NCBI GenBank assembly: GCA_032717465.1
Contig: CM064655.1
Span: 22,345,422-22,409,421 of the forward strand
From: Coenobita brevimanus
Taxonomy: Eukaryota; Arthropoda; Malacostraca; Decapoda; Coenobitidae
Reading direction: 5' to 3'
DNA length: 64,000 bases
In this document: positions 38,870-50,168 of the stretch, one piece after another
Numbering within the stretch: the first letter of the stretch is position 1
Layout: every line of letters begins with the position of its first letter
Made by a program: the position numbers and the translations under genes
The notes under the pieces: model-generated
The model's database searches: none
Seen by the model: only the letters and a program-made list of their open reading frames with translations
Told to the model about the DNA's origin: nothing

Positions 38870-40079
38870 GTGACAGCCACGCCCCTCGGTGTACAGTACC
38901 GGTATTTTCTCGTGTGGGAACTGGAGCACACTTTATACAAGGGTTAGTTCTTTATCATGAGGGAAACTTTCTTGCTTTGCTATCCTTATCTTCCCCTTAT
39001 AGACATGGACATCACAGCCACAGTCTTCTCCGTAACAGCCTAGAAAGGACCATGAATACTCTTTGACTGTTTGCTTTTCTTAGTACTCCTTTTTACTCCT
39101 TTGTACTCCCTCTGTAAGCACGAGTACCCAGAGCCGTACCCATCCGTCACTGTACCCGACATTCCACGGCGGATAGGTAAGTACGGGTATAATGAAGCCG
39201 GGTCGGGTGGGTAACTTTATCACTGAGGCCTGATGGTACGTACCGCGTGATCCCCAGGTGTCACCGTCCTGGGGGGAGGGAGGGGAGGGGGAGAGGGAGG
39301 AGAGAGGACAGAGGAGCGGGGGGCAGGGGGTAGGAGTGCGAGGGGAGTAGAGACGGCAGTAGAGAGGACAACAGCAGAGGCGAAAGGGCAGCGAAAGAAG
39401 AAGAGGTGTAAAATGGAAGGGAAGACGTTCGAGAGGGGGCAGGTGTACAATGAGAGGTAGAGGAGAGAGAGGTAGGGAAGTAACAGAGAAGGGAAAGGAG
39501 ATGTGGAGAGAGGGCATGGAGGAAGAAGGGAGAGGATTAAGAGCTATGAAAGAAAGCAAGTGTGAGAGATAAAGGAAGGGTGAGAGGAAAAGGAGAGAAA
39601 GCTAAAACAGAAGGGGATAAGCGAGAGAGATGGGAGACAAGCGGAGAGATATGACGGATGAAACAGTTGGAGAAGAGATCTACGGGTGATGACTGAGAGA
39701 TTCAGAGAGGTGAAAGAGACGTGAGAAAGAAAGATTGTGAGAAGGTTTAAGAGAGAGAGGATGGAGAAATGTGTGACAAAAATGGAGAATAACTACATAA
39801 AAAACAGATAACTAAGTAAGAAACAGATACGTAAGACAGCTGAAAAAGTAAACTGGAACGAAGCTAGGTACACTAGCACCATACTGTTCACCCATCCCTC
39901 AACTTTCACCCTCACTATTCGCAAACGCACTTGTCACTCCAGTCCTAAATATAATGCGTTTCTGTGGGGAGGACAAGGAAGGTAGACAAGTAGAATCTTC
40001 ACATGTCTATTTCTCTTCCTGGCGAACGAGAGGGATAATATCGTAAGTCAGGCTGTGAATCTGCCAGTAGCGTCTGTCC
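38870..40079. other. Non-genic DNA, largely purine-rich
   Basis: About 39,260-39,800 is GA/GGA-rich on the plus strand and produces a 159-codon low-complexity minus-strand frame. The stretch 39,080-39,250 is complex but unassigned. Confidence 0.55.
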
Positions 40080-40283
40080 AAACAATCATTCCACCTTAGT
40101 CACACCAGCCATAAACCAAAATCACAAAGATTCAAGACATATTATCAACCGGGCTCTTAAATTCTTCCTTACGATCTAAATAAACAATCATTCCACCTTA
40201 GTCACACCATCTGTAAACCAAAAAAACAAAGATTCAGGACATATTATCAACCGGGCTCTTAAATTCTTCCTTACGATATTCCA
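40080..40283 (+). repeat. 102-bp tandem duplication
   Basis: The segment beginning AAACAATCATTCCACCTTAG at 40,080 recurs at 40,182 with few changes. Both copies end in GGGCTCTTAAATTCTTCCTT followed by ACGAT. Two adjacent copies, about 95% alike by eye. Confidence 0.92.
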
Positions 40284-40398
40284 TTTTATACTTGGGTTAT
40301 TAGATGATTTTAGGTAGATTATGAAAGATCTTCCTTAACTAGGAAGTAAAAAAAAATTCTCTCTTAACCCCCTTACTCTCTCGAGGATGCAAGAATAA

Positions 40399-40530
40399 TC
40401 TATCTATCTATCTATTGCCAGACACCACAATCCCGTAAGGGGTGGCCATTTAACTTTGAGTTATTTTATGGGGAGGGGCACTAATCCTCCACCAACCCAC
40501 TTGTTGACACGTAGGGAGCACGTATGGTTT

Positions 40531-40533
<3 letters not shown>
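40399..40533 (-). mobile_element. Short retroposon with GATA-repeat tail
   Basis: On the minus strand the 3' end reads CACCCCTTACGGGATTGTGG, then TGTCTGGCAATAGATAGATA. The CACCCCT..TTG.GGYGTC.GGCAATAGA end is shared with 62,097-62,145. A tetranucleotide tail in place of poly-A is RTE-like. Its 5' edge abuts the (AT)n array at 40,534. No ORF is present; it could be a SINE or the 3' stub of a LINE. Confidence 0.6.

Positions 40534-40605
<72 letters not shown>
40534..40605. repeat. (AT)n array
   Basis: Uninterrupted AT repeat at the 5' edge of the GATA-tailed retroposon. Confidence 0.97.
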
Positions 40606-40610
<5 letters not shown>

Positions 40611-40733
40611 ATGACCTCTCTACAATGGATTTCACTAGACCGGAGTTCGCTTTTCTCGGAGTCATGGAGCCTACCAAAATTTTTTCTTATTCAAGAGGAA
40701 AACTTCAAACAAACTAGAAGAATAAGCTATTAG

Positions 40734-40880
<147 letters not shown>

Positions 40881-40999
40881 TGCTCAATGATGTCTTTTGA
40901 GAAAATGGAAAATATCTGTCGCATGCAAAAAATATATTATAAAAGACATCATCGTAAAATAGGACTTAATGGAGACGGTTTCTAATCTTTCACTAAGAA

Positions 41000-41180
41000 G
41001 GGTTTAACTATGGTATTAAAAATTATCGTCTAAGCCAGAAAAATCGTCTAAATCCAGTCACTGCAAGAGGTCTCCCCTAAGCTAAACAAAACCATCTCGC
41101 GGTACCGTGCATAAAATCGCCTGTCTGTACCATAGCAAAAATAAAATCGTCTGGCACCTCCTGGACATGAACCGCAGCGA
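41000..41180. repeat. Scrambled family A palindromic motifs
   Basis: Several copies of the AAAATCGTCTGG-type core occur within 180 bp: ATTATCGTCTAAG, AAAAATCGTCTAAA, AAAACCATCTCG, AAAATCGCCTGT and AAAATCGTCTGGCACC. This suggests nested or internally duplicated copies. The termini are not clear. Confidence 0.5.
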
Positions 41181-41399
41181 GTTAAAGATGACCTTCTAAG
41201 ATTCCTAATTTCTAGCACAGCACCACCGAGGCAAAATACGAGAACATAAAGGAAAAATAAGAAAAAAAAAATACTCGCTCCCCACCAGTGTCAAAGGAAG
41301 GTTGCAGAAAACAGGGAGCCAATTTTTACAGGTTATGAAATAGTACCCGGACCAGACCCTGTCCCTACCTGGCACCAATTAGTAACTACAGGTGGGTGG

Positions 41400-42370
41400 C
41401 CGGGGTGTCAGGGACTTGGACTGATGCCATAGTTCACGCCAGGCAGAGAGGGGAGGGTGGAAGAGAGGGGAAGGTGAGAGAAAGGGCATGGTGGGTAAGA
41501 GGGAGAGGATGGCAGAGAGGAGAGGGGGCGAGAGAGAGGGTGAGAGAAGAAAGCGGAGTGGAAGGGGAGAGGTAATGGACAGGGAGAAGGAAGGGACAGG
41601 AATGGAAGGGAATGGAAGAGTGAAGAGAGAGGAGTGAAAAGGGATGGAAGAGGCAATGGAGAGGTAGAAGAGGCGGAAAGATAGGGGAGGAGAGGGAGCG
41701 AGAGAGAAGCAGAGGTGAAGGAGAGGGAAAGATAGGGAAGAGGGGGAGATAACGAAGGAGGGAGAGAGAGAGCGGCAAGGAAGGGAAACGTAGGGGAAGG
41801 GGTAGGAATGAGAAGAGGAAGAGGCCGGGGATGGAATTAAGAGAGTGGAGAGGCGGGGTGAAAAAAAGGGACAGAAGAAAGGAAAGAGAAAGTATAGCTC
41901 GGATAAGGAGATTGAAAGAGGCAATGGAAAGGTAATGTAAGAGGAAAGAGACGCAAGATGCAGGGAAAGGAAGAGAAGTGAACGGTTAAGAAGATTGATG
42001 GGACGAATAGGAAAGAAGAGGATAGAAGAATGAAAAGACACAGTAGCGTGGGAGCTGGGGAATAATAAGAGTTGAGGAAGGGGAGACGGTGAAATGGAAA
42101 GGAAGAAGTAAGAGGGAAGAGGGGTGGGGAGAGGAAAAAGGAGAGAAGCAAGGTAAAGGTGGGGAGTAAAGAGGAGAGGCGGGGTGAATGAGAGGAGGAA
42201 GGACTGGAGAAGGTAAAGATTTAGGAGAATGGAGAAACAGGATGGTGGACAGGGAGAAAGGTTGTAGAGGAGAAGAGAGGAAAAAGAGAGAGAGAGAAAT
42301 CTTAGAGAGGAAATGGAGAAGGAAGAGACAGAAAACAGGAGGGAGGGAAGGGAGTGTAGTGATGTGTGAT
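41400..42370. repeat. GA-rich purine domain, about 1 kb
   Basis: The plus strand is almost only G and A with AGGAAGGG-type text. The 343-codon minus-strand frame (41,379-42,410), rich in Ser, Leu, Pro and Phe, is the translation of this tract. It has no domain or initiation context that would support a gene. Confidence 0.88.
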
Positions 42371-42657
42371 ATATTCTAGAAAAAAAGGTGTGTGTGTGTG
42401 TGTGCGCCAAGTACCAGTAAGATATATGTGTGTTTTGTCCATTTATCTGAACGTGTCAGACATCCAGGTGTTTATGTATCGGTATGTACTGTGTGTATGG
42501 GATCGTGGTATACATGTGTGAGTATGCTGCTGACATGACTGGTGGCACACTTACATCCCATTAAGGTTTATGAAGTCACATAATTATTACGACAGATATA
42601 CTGCCACTGTGTCAGGTGTGAGTACTGTAATGGGTCGGATGGTCGTTTATAGCTGTG

Positions 42658-42658
42658 T

Positions 42659-42734
<76 letters not shown>
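42658..42734. repeat. (GT)n microsatellite
   Basis: GT alternation with one early GTAT interruption. A related AAGGTTTATGAAGTCACATAA / AAGGTCAATAAATCCAAAT context lies on either side, hinting at an older local duplication. Confidence 0.93.
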
Positions 42735-42737
<3 letters not shown>

Positions 42738-42845
42738 GACATTACTGGTGTTGCATTTACATTCCCCTAAGGTCAATAAATCCAAATCTTTATTATGACA
42801 GATATACTGTTACCCGCATCAGATATGTGGGGTGGTAATTGCCGG

Positions 42846-42847
<2 letters not shown>

Positions 42848-42902
<55 letters not shown>
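42848..42902. repeat. (AT)n array at left pogo-like terminus
   Basis: AT repeat ending exactly at the CAGTAATCCCCG terminus. The array supplies TA, the usual pogo target. Confidence 0.96.
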
Positions 42903-42905
<3 letters not shown>

Positions 42906-43278
42906 TAATCCCCGTACTATCCGGACACCCACTTTCCGGACATCCCCACTTACCGGACATAATCGTCCCAGGATCCAAGATTCCCAAAATGGTCCGAAAA
43001 CCGCAAAAAATTCGAAAAAAATCCGACTTTTTCCCGCCCGTAATTTGAACTTGGCGCGCGCGGTGAGGGACAGCTTTGTTTTGGTGCATCATTCCTCCGA
43101 CGTCCGCTAGAACGCCCCTGCATCCTCCCCACTTACTGCCCGTCTCTTGTCGCGAGTGCATGCTCGTCGTCATGGCTGCCCACATGCTCGCTTTTGTGGT
43201 GGTGCCTTACCTGCTGTGCTTCAGGAAATCCTTCTTACTGTCAGAGTCTGAGAGGAGGTTGTTATTCATCGAGATGGC

Positions 43279-43650
43279 CAGGGACTTGCTGTAAGTACCC
43301 AGAATGTTTCATATTGTACTGTACTGTATTTACCATACTGTACTTACCCCTAACACCTCATTTCACTCTTTTATGTCCCTTATTGGTGTGAATAGGGTAT
43401 TAGGTGCTATGCATGTGCAGTAGGGAGGTATTTCTCTGAGTTAGGGTCCAAATATACCAGTTCAGGAGCCAGGGGCTTGTAAGTACCCAGAATGTTTACT
43501 ATTGTATAAACTCATCTCTAAAACCTCATTTTATGGTTCTTTTGCATTTATTTTAGTCTTTTATGTCCCTTATTGGTGTGATTTGGGTCTTAAATAGGTG
43601 CTATGCATGTCCAGAGGGAGTTGTACAGGTGTTTTTCTGAGTTAGGGTCG
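43279..43650 (+). repeat. 188-bp tandem duplication
   Basis: GTAAGTACCCAGAATGTTT occurs at 43,291 and 43,479. TTATGTCCCTTATTGGTGTG, GGTGCTATGCATGT and TCTGAGTTAGGGTC follow in each copy. The copies differ in the A/T-rich part before TTATGTCCC. Confidence 0.88.
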
Positions 43651-43654
43651 ATAA

Positions 43655-43992
43655 GTACTATTGCGGACAGGAGTTCTTAACCACCCTCGTCCAGCCAACC
43701 TGTGTATGTGGCAGCGTCGCATTCTCGAGCACAGAAGTTGCCTTCGATGCATTTCTGTCGAAAAATATTCCTTCATCTTTGGGCTTGTACTAATGGATAA
43801 AGCGATAGTAATATTTACTTTGAAGGTTTGACTCTGATAACACGAATATATGATACTGATTATTTAATAACTTGTTTCTCGTATAGAGCCAAGCAAGTGA
43901 TAAATATGTCTATTTGGTTCCACTCCACGACTTCCTGTAGGTCTGAACCAGCGAACATAGAGTGAACAAGTTCGAAGCATTCATTTGTTAAC

Positions 43993-44035
<43 letters not shown>

Positions 44036-44070
44036 GCGGGTCCCCGTGAATTTTAGAGGAATGAGGTGGA
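43655..44070 (+). repeat. Left arm of large inverted repeat
   Basis: Starts GTACTATTGCGGACAGGAGT and continues to AGGAATGAGGTGGA. It includes GCAGCGTCGCATTC, a (GA)n tract at 43,995-44,032 and GTGAATTTTAGAGG. It pairs with 45,942-46,368 in opposite orientation, and the (GA)n is mirrored by a (CT)n in the other arm. Confidence 0.93.
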
Positions 44071-44329
44071 AAAATGAGGTGCTCAACACAGTTAAACAGG
44101 GATTTTTCCTTTCGTTTCGGTTGGCTTTCTATGCTTAAATGGCTAAATGAAGGTAAATTATGAAATATAATAACTGGATGACGAAGTGGTAATAGGGTCT
44201 GGCTAATGGTTGTTTGGTGCAAGGTGTGCAGTGGTAAGCCTAATTCCAGGCAACGGTCGCTGTTAAAAGTTGGATGTTTTAGGTTCTATTTATTTTAAAT
44301 ATTTCCATGTATGTTTACAGTACGTTTAT

Positions 44330-44840
44330 GCCCATATGGACCTATTTTCACCCCATGAATATTTTTACCAATGGACATTTTCACCACTCGGAGCACAATC
44401 CCTTATGGACCTATTTTCCTTAATGATTTTTTTTTTTAAGACGCCTACTTCCCTACGTAACCTATTTTCCCCCGAACTAATTTTCCTCATTGATGTATTT
44501 TCTCCCCACGGACCAATTTTTCTGTCGACCTTGAATCTCTCTATGAATGCAGATTTCCTACATGGTCATATACCCATGGATGTATTTTTCACAATGAACC
44601 TATTTTCCCCATAAACCTGTTATCCGACGTGGTTATATCACCCACTGATGCGTGCAGTTGAAACACAGACCTCTTAACCAACAGACGTATTGCTCGATGG
44701 ACCTGTTGTAACTCACTGGATATATATACCTACTTCAGCATGATTCCAGAATAATATCCCCTGTGGACCGATTTTCCCAACTCGGACATTAACTCAATTC
44801 ACCTAATCCCAGTGGCCTGTTTTCCCACAATCCGTTCATC
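44330..44840 (+). repeat. Degenerate 20-22-bp minisatellite
   Basis: The phrase ATGGACCTATTTTCCCCATG or a diverged form recurs through the interval, for example GGACCTATTTTCACCCCATG, ATGGACCTATTTTCCTTAAT, GGACCAATTTTTCTG, ATGAACCTATTTTCCCCATA and GGACCGATTTTCCCAA. It lies between the two inverted arms. The 114-codon frame over it is a repeat translation (MDLFSP-like units). Confidence 0.78.
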
Positions 44841-45151
44841 CATCTACACACCCACCCATCAACGCACATAGCCACAACCTTACTCAATACAGTATGTCTC
44901 AAAAGTAAGACGACACAAACCCGTCTCTTGCCTTGTCCTACAGGTAGACCCACCACCCACCACACTTAAACAATGCACGAACCCCACTCCACCCCACTTA
45001 ACCAGCCCAACAACCCTTTCCCTCCCTCTCGCCCACTCACTCCACCTAGTCCCCCTGTGAAACAACCAGCCTACACTAACTAATCCACACACCCAGATAC
45101 CAACCTACCAATCCGCGTATCATGCTCCGCAAGTCAGATGACACTCAATTC

Positions 45152-45152
<1 letters not shown>

Positions 45153-45239
<87 letters not shown>
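45153..45239. repeat. (CA)n microsatellite
   Basis: Uninterrupted CA alternation within the spacer of the inverted repeat. An (AT)n array lies at about 45,759-45,820. Confidence 0.97.
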
Positions 45240-45242
<3 letters not shown>

Positions 45243-45755
45243 GCGGGGTGGATTTCCTTACACGAAGGATGAGTCTCGCCGTTTAACTCAGTCTGTCGAT
45301 AGAAAATAGTACCGGGTACTCTTTACAGGGAGTTTGTCAGGCCATAGATAAGGGGCTTCATTCCGGATACATACACATGATTTTATGCGATATGAGTAAA
45401 TATGGTGCTCAAGCTAAACAGGGAATTTTTCCTTTCGCTGATGACGAAGAAGTTTATTTATCCCAGGATAACGTCTCGTCGGACAAAATGAAAGATGGGT
45501 TTTATTCTGGGTAACGCCAGTTGACTTTGTCAAATAATTTGGCAGGCCGCGTAACTTCTGTTAGATGCCTTATGTTCGCATTTTTTTCTCTTTCTGGTGG
45601 TTGACACCTGGAGATTTTTGGCGAAATCATAAGTATTTTTCTCATTAACTGGATATTTCTCTCTGGACAGAGAGGCAAATTACTTTCTTAAGCACAGCTT
45701 TTGTTAAATGAACAGCATTTATCTCCTAATTCATTATTCCAACAGAAAGCAATCC

Positions 45756-45823
<68 letters not shown>

Positions 45824-45941
45824 ACAAAACAAGGCAAGTTTTAGTGACTGATGGAAGAAATACTCACACTGTGACCTGTTTTCAATGGATCTCAGGAATC
45901 CAGGGTTTCTCATCCCTTGCATTTCCCTGCGCCAGTCTGCC

Positions 45942-45982
45942 TCCACCTCATTATTCCAAAATTCACAGGCACCCACCATACA

Positions 45983-46031
<49 letters not shown>

Positions 46032-46368
46032 GTTAACAAATGAATGCTTCGAACTTGTTCACTCTATGTTCGCTGGTTCAGACCTACAGGAAGTCGTGTG
46101 TGGAACCAAATAGACATATTCATCACTTGCTTGGCTCTATACGAGAAACAAGTTATTAAATAATCAGTATCATATATTCGTGTTATCAGAGTCAAACCTT
46201 CAAAGTAAATATTACTATTGCTTTATCCATTAGTTCAAGCCCAAAGCTGCAGGAATATTTTTCGACAGAAATGCATCGAAGGCAACTTCTGTGCTCGTGA
46301 ATGCGACGCTGCCACATACACAGGTTGGCTGGACGAGGGTGATTAAGAACTCCTGTCCGCAATAGTAC
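45942..46368 (-). repeat. Right arm of large inverted repeat
   Basis: Reverse complement of 43,655-44,070 over its whole length with scattered mismatches. It includes the mirrored (CT)n at 45,985-46,029 and the outer end AACTCCTGTCCGCAATAGTAC. Just outside it, 46,370-46,457 carries the right pogo-like end. Confidence 0.93.
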
Positions 46369-46454
46369 AAGTCCAGGAGGCTGGTGCCCACTATCCAGAC
46401 AGGACCACTTTCCGGACATGTCTTTGGCTCTCTTACATCGGATAGTGGGGGGTT

Positions 46455-46457
<3 letters not shown>

Positions 46458-46528
<71 letters not shown>
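46458..46528. repeat. (AT)n array at right pogo-like terminus
   Basis: AT repeat starting at the right terminus of the bounded element. Confidence 0.96.
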
Positions 46529-46532
<4 letters not shown>

Positions 46533-47019
46533 TGTATATACAGAGACATACAGATAATCATATATAGATAAACAGATTAAAATATAAAATAAAGATATCA
46601 ATGAAAGACAAGGATATCCGTATATAGGGTAAACTATACCCTAAAGAGACCGACACTAAAAGACAATATGGAAAGAAAAAATGCTTCAGAATAATGCCAG
46701 TGAACAGACAAACAACTGGACAGCAGACCAAAGACTGATAAATAAATAGGTTAGTAAACAGAGAGATATAAAACAGAAACACAGGCCAAGTTACAAGGAT
46801 ACAGATAAAGAGACACGAAAAATGAGAAACCTAATCACAGGAAGAAAAAGAAATTAGTTAGACAGATAGAGTAGGTAAAAGTAGCGACACATAAATTACC
46901 AAGATTTATCTCCTGGTGTGAAAGCCGAAAAATTACGACGAATATAAGTAAGCAAAATTAAGCATAAGAAAAATGGTGTCTCTAATTTGCCTGGAAATTT
47001 CCTCCTATTAGACAGGCAC

Positions 47020-47106
<87 letters not shown>

Positions 47107-47610
47107 ATTAACCACAATATAATACGCAAATAAAGGAGATTATATTCAACCATCCAACTCCTTAAGGTTTTACTCTTAAATAAAGTACTCTGAGGTTAAT
47201 AAAAATAAAACTACCTAAGATCCATCTACGCAGGCAGAAAAATATATAGAATTCCATTACCCTCTTTGCTGAATAAAATCGTCTGAGGTCTGAGAATAAA
47301 ATTTGGCAGTGAAAGGAGGTGAATACAGCGAACGATGTTTCTCGTGTCTGGCTATTGGAATCCACAGCATTTTGAATATTTCGTTCCCTTTCGTTGCTTC
47401 CTTCTTGTCTTCAGTTTTTCTCTGTTTTCATGTTTTAGTCTTTATTCTCACATTTTTCGTGTTCTAATTTTCTTGTAATGAATCTTCTTTTTCTTTGGTT
47501 GGTTTTTATATTATCTTTAGTATGCCCTAATCTTTTTTTATTCTTTTTTACTATCGATCATACGGCTAACTCCAGGTGACGCTACACTGAGTGACAATCC
47601 ATGGCCCGTA
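46529..47610. other. Unassigned DNA with (GA)n
   Basis: (GA)n at about 47,022-47,103. Near 47,268-47,285 is GCTGAATAAAATCGTCTGAG, a half copy of palindromic family A. No gene recognised. Confidence 0.55.
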
Positions 47611-47811
47611 TTCTAGTCGGTTACGGACGCTCCCTAACACTATTTCTCAAGCGACTTATTCTGCTTATTATAAATTACTGTCTTCCATGTTACACAAATC
47701 ATTTTTATATCGCCCTGTTCTGCATAGATAACTTTCAACAGATTAACCAGGCCATATCCAAAAATAAATCTCTAGCGAAGAGGTGCTAGGGAGCCTCCTC
47801 AACCTACTAAA
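47611..47811. repeat. Palindromic MITE-like element, family B, copy 3
   Basis: The left arm is TTCTAGTCGGTTACGGACGC, then TCCCTAACACTA and TCAAGCGACTTATT. The right arm is AAATCTCTAGCG, then GGTGCTAGGGAGCCTCCTCA and ACCTACTAA. It aligns along its length with copies at 26,735 and 28,680, including CCAAAAATAAATC shared with copy 1. Confidence 0.78.
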
Positions 47812-48236
47812 ATTGGTGTCCAAAAGATGCCATGTACCTCAGGGAGACACTGTCTTAAGTGGTAACCCTTTAAGTTAACCAAAGGGGCGCCGTATTATCT
47901 AATGGGCTAAGGGGCTATAACCTGATGTGGCCTATTAGGGGTCAGGTGCAAGTAGGGTTAATGGAAGGGGTTTATCGCTGACCTAATGCCGTTCTAAATT
48001 ACCTGCTTAAAAGCGCCTTTGCTCCTGATGAGGTGACTTTCTTTAATAGTCTTTTGTCGATCCCTTTTTTCTCAGTTTTGGGTTTTATATTTTTCTCCAT
48101 CACAATATGATCGTTTTCTGGTTATATTGCTTTTTTCTGTTTCTTTTTTCTTTTTTTTTGTTGGTTCTCTGGCTTTCCTTCTCCTCAAGCATCACATTAT
48201 CAACTCTTCCTTGTTCCCTCCTGTCACCCGCTTTCT
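47812..48236. other. Unassigned non-genic DNA
   Basis: T-rich in its second half. No element or gene recognised. Confidence 0.5.
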
Positions 48237-48263
48237 TCTTTTTCTTCTTCTTCTTCTTCTTCT

Positions 48264-48315
<52 letters not shown>

Positions 48316-48330
48316 GTCACCAGTCCAGAA

Positions 48331-48392
<62 letters not shown>
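48237..48392. repeat. Compound (TTC)n(TC)n..(AC)n microsatellite
   Basis: (TTC)n to about 48,268, then (TC)n to about 48,312, a 20-bp spacer, and (AC)n at about 48,334-48,392. Confidence 0.95.
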
Positions 48393-48396
<4 letters not shown>

Positions 48397-48479
48397 AAGG
48401 TACAATAACTCACTGCGGTGTTGTGGTGCGGTTTTACACGACGCGGCTAACTTCCTTCCTCATCAGTGGCCCTTGTCAT

Positions 48480-49800
48480 CTAGGTGGCTGGCTTCTGAAG
48501 GTGGGGTGGGTGGGGGTGAGTGGGGTAATGCGGTGGGGAAGAAGGAATGGGGTGGGGAGGAACGAAGGGGACGTGGAAGGGGGCAAGGAGGTAAGGTAGG
48601 AGTGGTAAGCTAAATGATTACATGAGTGGAGGGGATAAGCTGGTGTTGGAGTTAGATGAATGAGGTGGGTGGGAGGAGCTGGTGAAGGGAAAGGGAGAGG
48701 GAAGATTATGGGGAGGACTGGAGTACTGCCAGCTATAGGGTGATTGGAAGAGATGCTTTTGGTGTGAGTGGGAGTTGGTGCTGGAGATATGGATGTGGGA
48801 AGAGAAGTACTGCACGTGAGAAGGGACGTGTTGGAGAGGTGGGAGAGGGAACAATCTAAGGATGGGTTGGGCTGATTGAGGACATGGGCTGGGAGGAATT
48901 ATTTGACCTAAAGCAAGAGATGGTAGTGAAGTGGAATCAGGGAATTAGAGAAGGTAATGGAGTGATGGTAAATGAAGACTGATGTGAATAGAAGAGAGAG
49001 GAGTGACGGGGAGGGGAAAGACTGGAGCGGAAGGGATGGGGAGCATGAGTAAGGGTGAGGGAAGGGAAGGGGGGAGCATGACTAATGTGGGAGCGAGAAA
49101 GGGAGGGAGATCTGATCTAGGGTGAGAGAGGAACGCTGGAAGAAGATGAGTCTGAAAGGGTAAGATAATGACGTTATCTGGAGCATAGAGAAATGTGGAT
49201 GCGAGAGGATAAGGGCAGGTGGAAAAGTGTGGAAGAGAAGGATGAGGGTGGGGGAGGTAGGGTGAGAGGGAGAGAGAGACTGAAGTGGAGTGGGGATGAA
49301 CAGGTGCGAGCTGGGCAATTTAATGGGATGAAATATGGTATGGAGAGAGGTGGCTGAGTTTAGAGGGAGGGGGAAGGTGAAGGGGAGGGGGAAACATGAA
49401 TGGGGAAGGAGAGAAGGGGGAATATCTGGGGACGAGGGGATGTTGTTTTGATTATTTAAAAAAAAAAAAAAAAAAAAGTGGATAAGGAACATGGGTGAGG
49501 AAGTGTGGGGGAAAGTCTGTAAGGATGTATGGGGTGATGGGGGGAATCACCGGATGATTGTGAAGATGGAAGGGGAAGACTTTGGAAGGGCAGCGTAGAT
49601 GAGTGAGAGAACTCGGGAAAGAAAACCAATAGCTAGATTTAGAGGGCGAGAGGTGAGATGTGGGTGAGAAGTACACGAGTCGCTGTAGATGGTGAGGATA
49701 GGAACATGAAAGGGTGAGTTGCAGTAAGAACATAGGTAGGTGGGGTGAAACCATGAGGGAAAGGGAGGGAGGGAAAGAAATGTGGCACTAGAAAAGGTCG
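48480..49800. repeat. GA/GGTG-rich purine domain
   Basis: The plus strand is strongly purine-rich over about 1.3 kb, with poly-A at about 49,457-49,477. Minus-strand frames up to 136 codons are Ser/Pro/Phe-rich low complexity. Confidence 0.82.
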
Positions 49801-50133
49801 TGCAGAGGGGTGGGAAACCACTAATTCACTAATTAAAAATGAAAAATATGGCAAAATTAAACATAAATTAAGCCAATAAAAGAAATTAATAGTAAACGGA
49901 AGCAAATGAAGTTAAAACTAAAATCACTTGAATCCAGCGAAAAAAAAAAAAAAAAGGAAACAAAAATAACGGGCTGAAGTCTCGTGAACTTACAAGGCTC
50001 TCTGAAGCCTGTTCCGAGATTATCTATTTTGCATATTACGTCGAACTTTTCCTGCAGCACGTTATCTATCAAGTTTTAATGGCGACACTTATTCACTGAC
50101 AAAATATAAAAGAACATCAAAGTACTGACTGGC

Positions 50134-50168
<35 letters not shown>

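Larger units (their letters stand above)
42903..46457. mobile_element. Pogo/Tigger-like bounded composite element
   Basis: The left end is TACAGTAATCCCCGTACTAT, then CCGGACACCCACTTTCCGGA. The right end, read inward on the minus strand, is TAGTAAACCCCCCACTATCC, then GATG, with further CTGGATAGTGGGCACC and GTCCGGAAAGTGG phrases just inside. Such ends (CAGTA.TCCCC..TATCC) are typical of pogo/Tigger elements, which insert at TA; here (AT)n arrays lie on both outer sides. Inside are a 188-bp tandem duplication, two inverted arms of about 420 bp, a minisatellite and microsatellites. No DDE transposase is recognisable. It could instead be two separate termini trapped together. Confidence 0.6.

Noticed and set aside
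41379..42410. 343-codon Ser/Leu/Pro/Phe-rich minus-strand frame
   Set aside because: Reverse strand of a GA-rich tract; purine-only DNA lacks stop codons on the pyrimidine strand.
43140..43300. Transposase coding remnant inside the pogo-like element
   Set aside because: The readable peptide (MLVVMAAHMLAFVVV and onward) carries no DDE or helix-turn-helix motif that I can recognise.
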